NCBI RefSeq assembly: GCF_900604535.1
Contig: NZ_UWOT01000001.1
Span: 62,001 to 126,000, forward strand
DNA length: 64,000 bases
Reading direction: 5' to 3'
From: Romboutsia_E sp900604535
GTDB taxonomy: Bacteria; Bacillota; Clostridia; Peptostreptococcales; Peptostreptococcaceae
A model generated the notes under the pieces. The model was not told the origin of the DNA. It ran no database searches and saw only the letters and a list, made by a program, of their open reading frames with translations. The stretch's first letter is position 1. Each line of letters opens with the position of its first letter. The position numbers and the translations under genes were made by a program. Below are positions 16,489 to 24,361 of this stretch, piece by piece.

Positions 16489-16716
16489 TTATTCTAAATG
16501 ACTAGGGGGTATTTGACTTGCTGTATTACATAATCTACTTGCTAAATCCTTTTTATTCTCTAATTCGCTAAAATATCTACTTAAAACTCCATTAGACTTT
16601 GCATTTTCTATGATATCAAATACATCCTCTTGATTCATACCATAATCAGCTGCAATTTCAAATTTTACTTGTTTTAATGCTATTTTTGCATTTTTATTAA
16701 TTTTTCTATTTTCCAT
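16489..16716 (-). CDS. Divergent small acid-soluble spore protein-like protein
   Basis: A 75-residue protein. Its first half, KNAKIALKQVKFEIAADYGMN, resembles the alpha/beta-type SASP opening (EAK..L..MK.EIA.E.G), including the FEIA site where the germination protease cuts. The second half lacks the usual glycine-rich GGxx(T/V)KR segment and instead reads SRYFSELENKKDLASRLCNTA, so it is clearly divergent. Alpha/beta SASPs coat spore DNA. Location directly before dacF fits forespore expression; I recall a comparable SASP-dacF pair in Clostridioides difficile. It may be a minor SASP or a non-SASP spore protein. Confidence 0.55.
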   Translation of the reverse strand: MENRKINKNAKIALKQVKFEIAADYGMNQEDVFDIIENAKSNGVLSRYFSELENKKDLASRLCNTASQIPPSHLE

Positions 16717-16768
16717 ATTATATCCTCCTATATAAATTTTATATGCTTATTTTTCACTAAATTAACGC

Positions 16769-16812
16769 AAAAAACCCGTGTAACTTAATAAAATTTTCTT
16801 AAATTACACGGA
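16769..16812 (-). terminator. Terminator of the YlbF-DUF503 unit
   Basis: A stem (16776-16788 with 16799-16811, one mismatch) with flanking A and T runs lies just after the DUF503 stop on the minus strand. Confidence 0.85.
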
Positions 16813-16817
16813 TTTTT

Positions 16818-17105
16818 TTAATAATTTATTATTTCATCCTCTATATCTATAATTTCTGCATCTGTATTTTCTTCTATATATCTTACTATATATTCTATAG
16901 ATGAATCGCATTGACTGTATGATAAGTCAACTTTTGATATACCAATCGTTATTCTTTGATGTAAATCTTGATTTTCAACCTCACAAACAGATATATTAAA
17001 TTTATTCTGAAGTTTACTTATAATACTTTTTACTACCATTCTTTTTTCTTTTAATGAATGTACCCAACTAGCTCTAAGGTTTACTTTCATAATTAATATT
17101 TTCAT
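16818..17105 (-). CDS. DUF503 (YlxP-like) protein
   Basis: A 95-residue protein starting MKILIMKVNLRASWVHSLKEKRMVVKSIISKLQNKFNISVCEVENQDLHQR, which fits the DUF503 pattern (short ferredoxin-like fold with the LKEKR..V..I..K motif). The family is often found near rbfA in Firmicutes, where it is called YlxP, and is thought to be RNA- or ribosome-related; the function is not proven. I chose ATG at 17105 over an adjacent TTG. It sits 19 bases downstream of the YlbF gene and is probably co-transcribed. Confidence 0.8.
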   Translation of the reverse strand: MKILIMKVNLRASWVHSLKEKRMVVKSIISKLQNKFNISVCEVENQDLHQRITIGISKVDLSYSQCDSSIEYIVRYIEENTDAEIIDIEDEIINY

Positions 17106-17124
17106 CAAGATTCACTTCCTTTGT

Positions 17125-17460
17125 TTATTTATAATCTTTGTCTACTGCATCCGACAGTATTATATTAATATTATTCATCATATTAACTAAAACTTGCTCA
17201 TCTCTTAAATAATTATATACTTTTTTATTTTTTTTTATTTTCTTTTCTATAGTTTCAATTTTTCTAACTATTTTTTTATCTAAAGATTTATTTTGAACCT
17301 GACTTCTTTGTAACTCCATTTGGCTCATTTTATATTCCTTTAGTAAGCTTTCACTTTTAGAGTCTGATTTAAGCTCATTCATGCTTTTTTTAAATGATTT
17401 ATATTCTTCGCTTAATTTTATCTCACTAGCTAGCTTTGTAGCACTTTCATATACACTCAT
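17125..17460 (-). CDS. YlbF/YmcA-family protein
   Basis: A helical, lysine- and glutamate-rich protein of 111 residues. The layout is that of the com_ylbF family: VYESATKLASEIKLSEEYKSFKKSM, a charged middle, then YLRDEQVLVNMMNNINIILSDAV. In Bacillus, YlbF, YmcA and YaaT form the Y-complex that modulates RNase Y and affects sporulation, competence and biofilm genes. It lies next to an RNase J gene, which fits an RNA-decay theme, although a terminator separates them. Confidence 0.75.
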   Translation of the reverse strand: MSVYESATKLASEIKLSEEYKSFKKSMNELKSDSKSESLLKEYKMSQMELQRSQVQNKSLDKKIVRKIETIEKKIKKNKKVYNYLRDEQVLVNMMNNINIILSDAVDKDYK

Positions 17461-17535
17461 AAATACCTCCTACAAATGAACTCCTAGTATTATATATTCT
17501 ATTTTTAATTACTTAAATTTATGATATATTACCAT

Positions 17536-17570
17536 AAAAAAATAGACATAGATTTAATCTATGCCTATTT
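17536..17570. terminator. Terminator of the RNase J gene
   Basis: A stem built on AATAGGCATAGATT and AATCTATGTCTATT (minus strand, one G-T pair) is followed by a T7 run. It lies four bases after the RNase J stop. Confidence 0.85.
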
Positions 17571-17574
17571 CTAT

Positions 17575-19245
17575 TTATACTTCCATAATTATAGGAAGTA
17601 TCATCGGATTTCTCTTAGTTCTTTGATATAAGTATTCTTTTAAATTTTCTTTTATATTATTTTTAAGATAAGCCCACTCTTTTATATTTTTCTCTTCACA
17701 TTCAAATAAAACATCTTTTATTATATTTTTAGCTCCATCCATTAAATCTTCCGATTCTCTTACATAAACGAATCCTCTTGATATTATATCTGGACCAGCT
17801 AAAACTTTTCCATCTTCTTTAGATATAGTTACAACAACTATCATTAATCCATCTTCTGATAAATGTTTTCTATCTCTTAATACTATATTCCCAACATCTC
17901 CAACTCCAAGGCCATCAACTAATACATTACCTGTTGGTATACGTGTTGTCACAGATGCATTGTTTCTATCTAATTCTAATACTTCCCCTACTTGCATAAC
18001 AAATACATTCTTTTCAGACATACCTAGTTCTTGTGCAAGTTCTCCATGTTTTTTTAACATTCTATACTCACCATGAGCTGGCATGAAGTATTTAGGTCTT
18101 ACTAATCTATGCATAAGCTTTAATTCTTCTTGACAAGCATGACCTGATACATGTATATCAGCTATGTCATTATATACAACTTCTGCACCTTTTTCAAATA
18201 ATAAATTTATAACTTTAGATATTAATTTTTCATTTCCTGGTATTGGATGAGCTGATATTATTACTAAATCACCTTTTTTTATTTCAACTTTCTTATGTTC
18301 TGAACATGCCATTCTCGCAAGAGCAGACATAGGTTCTCCCTGTGTTCCTGTAGTTATTATTACTAACTCATTATTTTGATATTTTGATATGTCATTTAAA
18401 TCAATTATCATATCATCTTCAACATCTAAATAACCTAATTCTTTTGCTACACCAACAACATTTACCATAGATCTACCTGATACTGCAACTTTTCTTCCAA
18501 ACTTTGCAGCCATATCTATTATTTGTTGTAATCTGTGTATATTAGATGCAAATGTAGCTACTATAATTCTACTATCGCTTCCTTTTCTAAATAAATCATC
18601 TAGTCCTGCTCCTACAGTCTTTTCAGACATACTATATCCACTTTTACCGACATTAGTACTATCTGCTAACATTAAAAGAACTCCCTTTTGACTTAACTCG
18701 CAAATTCTATGCATATCCATAACATCTCCATCTATTGGAGTTAAATCAACCTTAAAGTCTCCTGTATGGAATATAATCCCTTGATCTGTGTGTACGGCTA
18801 TAGAGAATGCATCTGGTATACTATGATTCATTTTTATAAACTCTACGTCCATATTCGATAATTTTATTATTTGTCTAGGAGTTACAACATTTAACTTAAC
18901 GTTATTAAGTTTATGCTCTTTTAATTTTACTTGTATAAGAGCTATACTAAGTCTTGATCCATATACAGGTACATTTAATTTTTTAAGTATATATGGAAGC
19001 GCTCCTATGTGGTCTTCATGACCATGAGTTATAAATATACCCTTTATCTTATCCTTATTTCTTACTAAATAAGTTATATCCGGTATAACTATATCTACCC
19101 CTAACATTTCATCTTCTGGAAAACTTAATCCCGCATCAATTACAATTATTTCATCTTTATATTCAATAACGGTCATATTTTTGCCGATTTCGTTAAGTCC
19201 ACCTAAGGCTGCTACCTTAATTTTATTAGTGTTCTTCTTGAACAA
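17575..19245 (-). CDS. rnj: Ribonuclease J
   Basis: About 556 residues with a metallo-beta-lactamase plus beta-CASP core. Visible motifs are ALGGLNEIGKNM near the start, THGHEDHIGALP (zinc ligands), IKMNHSIPDAF, HTGDFKVD, and later ISAHPIPGNE and HVSGHACQEEL. The enzyme has 5'-to-3' exonuclease and endonuclease activity on mRNA and rRNA and acts in the cytoplasmic RNA-decay machinery. The longest frame starts with TTG at 19272. AAGGAG precedes an ATG at 19254 by no useful distance and a TTG at 19245 by nine bases, so I place the start at TTG 19245, with moderate certainty. That length matches Bacillus RNase J1 (about 555). Confidence 0.93.
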   Translation of the reverse strand: MFKKNTNKIKVAALGGLNEIGKNMTVIEYKDEIIVIDAGLSFPEDEMLGVDIVIPDITYLVRNKDKIKGIFITHGHEDHIGALPYILKKLNVPVYGSRLSIALIQVKLKEHKLNNVKLNVVTPRQIIKLSNMDVEFIKMNHSIPDAFSIAVHTDQGIIFHTGDFKVDLTPIDGDVMDMHRICELSQKGVLLMLADSTNVGKSGYSMSEKTVGAGLDDLFRKGSDSRIIVATFASNIHRLQQIIDMAAKFGRKVAVSGRSMVNVVGVAKELGYLDVEDDMIIDLNDISKYQNNELVIITTGTQGEPMSALARMACSEHKKVEIKKGDLVIISAHPIPGNEKLISKVINLLFEKGAEVVYNDIADIHVSGHACQEELKLMHRLVRPKYFMPAHGEYRMLKKHGELAQELGMSEKNVFVMQVGEVLELDRNNASVTTRIPTGNVLVDGLGVGDVGNIVLRDRKHLSEDGLMIVVVTISKEDGKVLAGPDIISRGFVYVRESEDLMDGAKNIIKDVLFECEEKNIKEWAYLKNNIKENLKEYLYQRTKRNPMILPIIMEV

Positions 19246-19401
19246 TTGCACCATCTCCTTCTGTCTATTCAATTTTCTTATTCCAATCTATCTTTACATT
19301 AAATTTATAATATCAAATCACGAACTCTACCAGTTATTATCATTGTACCACAAATCCTGTTATATTTTAAGTAATATTTAAAATACATTTAATTCATTAT
19401 T

Positions 19402-19430
19402 TTGACAAAAGCAAATTATTTTGATATTCT
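19402..19430 (+). promoter_or_regulatory. Promoter of the DUF457-like gene
   Basis: TTGACA (19402-19407), a 17-bp spacer and TATTCT (19425-19430) lie 35 bases upstream of the plus-strand ATG. An AGGAGG ribosome site lies between them. Confidence 0.6.
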
Positions 19431-19464
19431 CTGAGTATATTAACTTATTTATATAGGAGGATTT

Positions 19465-20202
19465 ATGCGTGGTAGAACACATTGTGCTATAGGCGTCTTA
19501 GCATCCATACAAGCATCATTAATTTTTAAAATACCTATTACAATATTTTCAATTATAGTTTCAGCTATTTTTTCATTACTTCCAGACTTAGATGAACCTA
19601 ATTCTACAATATCAAACTTATTTATCAAAAAAAATGTATCTAAGTTTTTATATAAATCATTAATATATACAATAAATATAGTAATATTCTTTTTTTCCTT
19701 AAAAATAAATAATAATTTTTACTTAAGTTCTATTATAACTTTTATTTCAATATTTATAATAGAGTCAAAACTTAGCCATAAATTTTTAAGAAAGTTATTT
19801 TTATCTTTGACTTTTCTATTACTGGGGGGTTGTCTTTATTTAGTCAAAACAAAAATTTTTATAGTTCTATTTGTTATAATGCTAGGTATTTTCCCATGGT
19901 TTAAGCACAGAGGCGTATCTCATAGTGTTCTAGCAATCACCATTTTATATTTACTCCTTAAACAAATTGAACTACTAACTAATATATACAATTTATCATT
20001 TTGGGGAACTATCAGTTACTCAAGTCATATATTTTTAGGCGATTTATTTACTAGACAAGGAGTTCCTCTTTTTTATCCACTAAGTAATAAAAAAATTTCT
20101 ATAGGAAGTTTAAAGGTTGGTGGTCATTTTAGTAACTTCTTAGAAATGTTAATTATATTTGTATTAATATTTTTTATATTTTATTCTGTAATAAAAATAT
20201 AA
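19465..20202 (+). CDS. DUF457/YdjM-like membrane-bound metal-dependent hydrolase
   Basis: A 245-residue polytopic membrane protein and one of only two plus-strand genes here. The start MRGRTHCAIGVLASIQASL, then SLLPDLDEPNSTISN, then FPWFKHRGVSHSVLA and SSHIFLGDLFTRQGVPLFYPL match the YdjM/DUF457 family, whose conserved His and Asp residues (THxxxG, DxDxxxS, HRGxTHS, GHxxxDxxT) suggest a metal centre. Here several are visible (His6, the Asp-Leu-Asp triad region, HRGVSHS, HIFLGD). Family members are annotated as inner-membrane hydrolases with unknown substrates. It has its own promoter and shares a convergent terminator with the fur-like gene. Confidence 0.8.
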   Translation: MRGRTHCAIGVLASIQASLIFKIPITIFSIIVSAIFSLLPDLDEPNSTISNLFIKKNVSKFLYKSLIYTINIVIFFFSLKINNNFYLSSIITFISIFIIESKLSHKFLRKLFLSLTFLLLGGCLYLVKTKIFIVLFVIMLGIFPWFKHRGVSHSVLAITILYLLLKQIELLTNIYNLSFWGTISYSSHIFLGDLFTRQGVPLFYPLSNKKISIGSLKVGGHFSNFLEMLIIFVLIFFIFYSVIKI

Positions 20203-20227
20203 GTCCTTATTCAGGACTTATATTTTT
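20193..20227. terminator. Convergent bidirectional terminator
   Basis: A 15-bp perfect stem (20193-20207 with 20213-20227) with A5 and T5 ends contains the stop codons of both the plus-strand DUF457-like gene and the minus-strand Fur-family gene. Confidence 0.9.
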
Positions 20228-20662
20228 ATTACATTCTTCACATAAACCATAAAACTTAACATCATGGTCTACTATTTTAAACTTGTATAAAGATTGTATT
20301 TCACTTTCTATACTATCTAATAAATCTTCTTTTACTTCTATTATTTTGTCACAATTACCGCATATAAGATGATGATGGTGATGGCAATCTTCTTCATTTA
20401 AACTAATTTCATATCTAACACATCCATCATCTAAATTAAGCTTTGATATTACATTTATCTCATCTAGTAGTTGCATAGTTCTATATACTGTTGCTAACCC
20501 TATTTCTGGACAATCAACTCTTACTAAATCGTATATCTCTTCACTACTTAAATGTTCATTTTCATGTTTTAACAATATCTCTATTATAGCTCGTCTTTGA
20601 GGAGTAATTTTAAAGCCTGTTTCTTTTAGCTTTTCTTTTAACTCTTCCATTATATTCTTCAT
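20207..20662 (-). CDS. fur: Fur-family metalloregulator
   Basis: A 151-residue protein with an N-terminal winged helix (KETGFKITPQRRAIIEIL...LSSEEIYDLV...GLATVYRTMQLL) and a C-terminal metal-binding dimer domain. The latter shows CHHHHHLICGNC (regulatory histidines and the first zinc pair) and CEEC near the end (second zinc pair). It could be Fur, PerR or Zur; five consecutive histidines and the absence of a clear PerR Asp arrangement make Fur most likely. I chose the ATG at 20662 with GGGTG about six bases before it, over an in-frame start at 20686. A Fur-box-like element upstream suggests autoregulation. Confidence 0.88.
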   Translation of the reverse strand: MKNIMEELKEKLKETGFKITPQRRAIIEILLKHENEHLSSEEIYDLVRVDCPEIGLATVYRTMQLLDEINVISKLNLDDGCVRYEISLNEEDCHHHHHLICGNCDKIIEVKEDLLDSIESEIQSLYKFKIVDHDVKFYGLCEECNKNISPE

Positions 20663-20687
20663 GTATATCACCCTTTTATTTTTCAAT

Positions 20688-20702
20688 TGATAATTCTTAT
20701 TA
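20688..20702 (-). promoter_or_regulatory. Fur-box-like element upstream of the fur-family gene
   Basis: TGATAATTCTTATTA matches the 7-1-7 consensus TGATAATNATTATCA at 12 of 14 positions. Two TGAGAATAA half-site-like sequences occur further upstream (about 20771-20779 on the plus strand and 20864-20872 on the minus strand). Likely autoregulation; not certain. Confidence 0.45.
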
Positions 20703-20906
20703 AAAATTCTATCTAATATTTATGGTATTGTCAAGATTTTAAAACTTCAATCGTCAATTTAATCTTCAATTGAGAATAACCTTTCTAAATTTAATATTCT
20801 ATTTAAAGTGCTCGTATGATAATATTATTACCCTATTTTTACAAATTTAAGCAAGAAAAGCACTCATATTATTCTCAAATAGATTATTTTATTATAAATC
20901 AAAAAT

Positions 20907-20943
20907 AAAAAACCTACTTAATCAAAAATTAAGTAGGTTTTTT
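20907..20943. terminator. Terminator of the ruvX-yrzB unit
   Basis: AAAAACCTACTTAAT pairs with ATTAAGTAGGTTTTT across a short AAAA-type loop; T-runs lie on both exits. It is directly after the DUF1292 stop on the minus strand. Confidence 0.9.
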
Positions 20944-20951
20944 ACTAAATT

Positions 20952-21227
20952 TTATTGTTCGTCTTCGTCGAAGTTTAAACCTTCCTCTTCCATTATTGCA
21001 TTATATACTGCAACAACAGTTTCATACTCATCATCATTTTCTAATGGAACTAATATTTCTCCTTCTTCATCTGCGTCTATTCTAAATATTAAAGCTTCTT
21101 CTGCTTCTTCATCTTCAACAGGCATTAATATAGCATATTCTTTTTCTTCTGCTTCTAAAGTTAATATTATCTCAAATTGGCTTTCTACTCCATTTTCGTC
21201 GATTAAGTTGATTATATTTTCTTGCAT
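20952..21227 (-). CDS. yrzB: DUF1292 / UPF0473 (YrzB-like) protein
   Basis: A very acidic protein of about 91 residues (MQENIINLIDENGVESQFEIILTLE...EYAILMPVEDEEAEEALIFRI). The DUF1292 family is found throughout Firmicutes as the last gene of the alaS-ireB-ruvX-yrzB group. Its function is not established. I chose ATG at 21227, preceded by GAGGTG, over an in-frame GTG at 21236. It is 71 bases downstream of ruvX and probably in the same transcript. Confidence 0.85.
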   Translation of the reverse strand: MQENIINLIDENGVESQFEIILTLEAEEKEYAILMPVEDEEAEEALIFRIDADEEGEILVPLENDDEYETVVAVYNAIMEEEGLNFDEDEQ

Positions 21228-21298
21228 TTGTTTCACCTCAAATTATTATTTATTATTTATATTATATATCATAAATCTATAAATTTATATACATTTTA

Positions 21299-21721
21299 CT
21301 AAAAACTTTTTGAATCAAGATATCCTTGTAATATAATTACTGCTGCTAACATATCTATTACTTTTTTTCTTTTTTGTCTACTTACATCACCTTCTATTAA
21401 AGATCTTTCTGCTGCAACAGTAGACAATCTTTCATCCCAAAACTCTATATCTAAACCAGTTTCTTCTTTTATTAATTCACAAAACTTTATAACTTTTTCA
21501 CCTTGTGGGCCTAGTGTACCATTCATATTCTTAGGTAATCCTGATACAATTTTGTTAACTTGCCTTTCTTTTATTATAGCTTTTAATTCTTCTATATCTT
21601 TTTTCTTTCCTACTCTTCTTATTGTCTTTACACCTTGAGCAGTCATTCCCATTAAGTCACTAACAGCAACACCAATAGTTTTATCTCCTATATCTAATCC
21701 CATAATTCTTCCGTCTAGCAT
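21299..21721 (-). CDS. ruvX: Putative pre-16S rRNA nuclease / Holliday junction resolvase RuvX (YqgF)
   Basis: A 140-residue RNase H-like protein. The motifs MGLDIGDKTIGVAVSD (first catalytic Asp), VSGLPKNMNGTLGPQG and FWDERLSTVAAE (catalytic Glu region), and DMLAAVIILQGYLD (last Asp) are those of YqgF/RuvX. The family matures the 5' end of 16S rRNA in Escherichia coli and was first described as a resolvase. It normally follows ireB directly; here a 727-residue membrane protein gene and a terminator lie between the two. Confidence 0.93.
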   Translation of the reverse strand: MLDGRIMGLDIGDKTIGVAVSDLMGMTAQGVKTIRRVGKKKDIEELKAIIKERQVNKIVSGLPKNMNGTLGPQGEKVIKFCELIKEETGLDIEFWDERLSTVAAERSLIEGDVSRQKRKKVIDMLAAVIILQGYLDSKSF

Positions 21722-21847
21722 TATTTGTCTCCTTTGACTTTTAAATATTTCTTATCATTTATTTAAATTATTCTTCCTATTTAATTTAAAAACATTCATA
21801 TCTTATTTTATATTATAAGTGTATCTATTTGCAAATAATTTTCAAGT

Positions 21848-21888
21848 AAATAAGATCGAGCTGATTTTATATCAGCTCGATCTTATTT
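21848..21888. terminator. Terminator of the alaS-ireB-727-residue operon
   Basis: A perfect 18-bp stem (21848-21865 with 21871-21888) and TTTAT loop. It overlaps the stop codon of the 727-residue gene and is followed by T-rich sequence on both strands. Confidence 0.9.
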
Positions 21889-24070
21889 ATTTTTCATCTT
21901 CAAATATAATCATATTTATACTTATTATTATTAAAGGTATAAGTATATAAATACATGCTGTGGCTGCCGCAACTATACCAGAATCATTAACTAATAGCGT
22001 TATAAAACATCCTACTAATGTGGCAATAAAGCTATCAAATATATACTTGTACTTATTAGCTAAGTTTCTAAAATGCTTAGATGGTCTAAATATCATAATA
22101 CCTACAATTGCTACTCCTACAAGTAATATATTTACCCATACTGTAGTTTTTGCTAGTTTTAAGTTCATTTGAATCTTTCTAGAGAATGTTTGTATTATAG
22201 TTATTGGACCGTTAGCTAAAATTTGTTTTACAAATCCTGATAAGTGAGATTCACTTCCAGAAATTATATCAAATGCCGCAAATGCAAATACTACACCTGC
22301 TGCAGCAAGTAATATTAAAAATACCTTTTTAAAGTCTAATTTTACATCAAATATTATTAATAAAAATACTAAGTATGCAACACATTCAGATATTGCAGCT
22401 CCTACATTAGCACCCATACTTGGTGATGCTGTAGTTAATAATGTTAATACTGATGCAACTGCAGCTAACCATTTTGGAATCTTTCTATATTGAAGTAATA
22501 CTGCAAGTGCGAAAATTGCACTACCTATAGCTATACCTTGATATTCATTTCCCATACCATAGTATCTAGCTCCAATTATTGCATCGTAACTCATTATACT
22601 ATTTTTCATTAAATACGTTCCAAATACACAATCCATAGATATTGCTAGTATTGTAATGCCTGCAAAGAATCCCATATGTTTTATATCATCTTTAAATAAT
22701 ATTCTTCCTAAAATATAAAGTAATATAGTTGTGCCAGTTATACCTAATGATATTGAAACTTGTGTTTTAAAATTAAATATTCCAACAACTAAGAATGCTA
22801 ATGGAAGTATAAAACCAAGTTTTATAAATTCCTTTAATACTTTAAATACTTTTTCTTTATTTGGTATATAGTTTCTAAATAAAACTGCAAACATAGCTAT
22901 TACCCATGATACAGACACAACACCAACAAAAGTATTTATAATAGTTGATCTTATATTAGATATAGAAACTATTTTTTCATATTCATCTAATAAGTATGTA
23001 GTATTATCATCTTTATCAATTGTAGTAAAGCTTTTACCTACCATATCCTCATTTTCTAATCCAAATTCATTTAAAATATCTACTCCTATATCTAGGTTAG
23101 CAACTATTCCATCTCTTCTAGTTGTAGCAGAAGCTAAAAGTCCCTTACCTTCATTTGATAGCTTAATTATAGGAGATAGCCTTCTTCTATTTGAATAATC
23201 TATATCACTAGGGAATGCACTTACTATGTATATAGTATCATTTTCATTTACAATACTAAATACTTCTTTTAAGTATTCATCTATATAATTTAGTATCTTT
23301 GACTTTGTAGCACTATATGTAGCTTCATTTAAATTTAGTCTATATTTATCAAGTCTATATGTATCTCCAATATCTACAAATATAGCGTCACTTTCTTTAT
23401 ACTGATTTTTAGTTTCTTCTAATAATTTATTATAGTCAGTTCTTATACCATAAGGCATAGATAAATCTTCTATATTTATGTTATCAATATTACCAGCATC
23501 GATTCGACCATATTGATCCATAGCTACTAATCCAAGATTTCTATTTCTAACTAAATTTTCATTTTCTATAGTATCACTATTTCCTATTAAAGCCGTTTTT
23601 AAATTATTCTCTGATAAAGTCTGTCCTAAAGAACCTAATACAGCTCCATATTCACCGTTTTCAGCATTTTCATTTAACGATCTATTAATAGTTAAATCAT
23701 TTATTGACTTAGCTTTTGCATTTGTAGAAGCTTCATAAACCTTGCTAGAATTGTCATTTGATTCTCTAAAATTTATAAAACTTTCTGTACTCACATTTGC
23801 TCTTCTACCTGCACCCATAGTGGCTAAAGATCTTCTATCATCAGTTCCCTTATCACCTCTGATATTCATAAGACCAATATAACCTCTATTATCTAATTCT
23901 TCTTTTAAAGAAGATATTTGTAGCATACTTGCAAGGCTAGTTCTATTCATATTAATAAATATAACTTTTCCTTGAACTTTATTATTACTTCCATTTGCAT
24001 AACTATTTATTGGCATAAAAGATACCAATATCATAATAGCCATTAACAACGATGCAATCTTTTTTTTCAT
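21887..24070 (-). CDS. Membrane protein with N-terminal alkaline-phosphatase-superfamily-like outer domain
   Basis: A 727-residue protein with three parts. Residues 1-26 form a signal peptide ending in SYANG. Residues about 34-370 form an extracytoplasmic domain whose landmarks recall alkaline-phosphatase-superfamily folds: KVIFINMNRTSLASML, GYIGLMNIRG, ATMGAGRRANV, VDIGDTYRLD, LASATTRRDGIVANLDIGVDILNEFG. The usual metal-binding SDHG-type motif is replaced by SAFPSD (284-289), so catalysis is doubtful. Residues about 375-722 contain roughly ten membrane segments, with ARYYGMGNEYQG near 501-512. I do not know its function. It lies ten bases after ireB, in the alaS operon. A cell-envelope role is a guess. 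Confidence 0.7.
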   Translation of the reverse strand: MKKKIASLLMAIMILVSFMPINSYANGSNNKVQGKVIFINMNRTSLASMLQISSLKEELDNRGYIGLMNIRGDKGTDDRRSLATMGAGRRANVSTESFINFRESNDNSSKVYEASTNAKAKSINDLTINRSLNENAENGEYGAVLGSLGQTLSENNLKTALIGNSDTIENENLVRNRNLGLVAMDQYGRIDAGNIDNINIEDLSMPYGIRTDYNKLLEETKNQYKESDAIFVDIGDTYRLDKYRLNLNEATYSATKSKILNYIDEYLKEVFSIVNENDTIYIVSAFPSDIDYSNRRRLSPIIKLSNEGKGLLASATTRRDGIVANLDIGVDILNEFGLENEDMVGKSFTTIDKDDNTTYLLDEYEKIVSISNIRSTIINTFVGVVSVSWVIAMFAVLFRNYIPNKEKVFKVLKEFIKLGFILPLAFLVVGIFNFKTQVSISLGITGTTILLYILGRILFKDDIKHMGFFAGITILAISMDCVFGTYLMKNSIMSYDAIIGARYYGMGNEYQGIAIGSAIFALAVLLQYRKIPKWLAAVASVLTLLTTASPSMGANVGAAISECVAYLVFLLIIFDVKLDFKKVFLILLAAAGVVFAFAAFDIISGSESHLSGFVKQILANGPITIIQTFSRKIQMNLKLAKTTVWVNILLVGVAIVGIMIFRPSKHFRNLANKYKYIFDSFIATLVGCFITLLVNDSGIVAAATACIYILIPLIIISINMIIFEDEK

Positions 24071-24079
24071 GAAGTTGAC

Positions 24080-24337
24080 CTACTTTCTTTTTAAATAATA
24101 AGAAATTACCTCTTCAAGTATTTCATCTCTCTCAAATTTCTTTATTATTGATCTTGCATTTTTATGGCTAGTTATATAGCTTGAATCACCAGAAAGAATG
24201 TACCCTATAATTTGATTTATAGGGTCATATCCTTTCTCTATTAATGCTTTATATACAAAATCTATAGTATCCCCAACACTCATTTTATCTTCAGATACAC
24301 ATTCGAATTTAACAGTATAATCTAGATTCTTATCCAA
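24080..24337 (-). CDS. ireB: IreB-family regulatory phosphoprotein (UPF0297)
   Basis: An 85-residue protein with the compact UPF0297 sequence TVKFECVSEDKMSVGDTIDFVYKALIEKGYDPINQIIGYILSGDSSYITSHKNARSIIKKFERDEI. In Enterococcus, IreB is a substrate of the Ser/Thr kinase IreK and restrains cephalosporin resistance; the N-terminal phosphothreonine there is not obviously present in this copy, which has only Thr8 and Thr24 near the start. Translation starts at TTG with GGGGGA six bases upstream. It sits 24 bases after alaS, as in most Firmicutes. Confidence 0.9.
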   Translation of the reverse strand: MDKNLDYTVKFECVSEDKMSVGDTIDFVYKALIEKGYDPINQIIGYILSGDSSYITSHKNARSIIKKFERDEILEEVISYYLKRK

Positions 24338-24361
24338 AGTAAATCCCCCTTTAAAGTAAAT

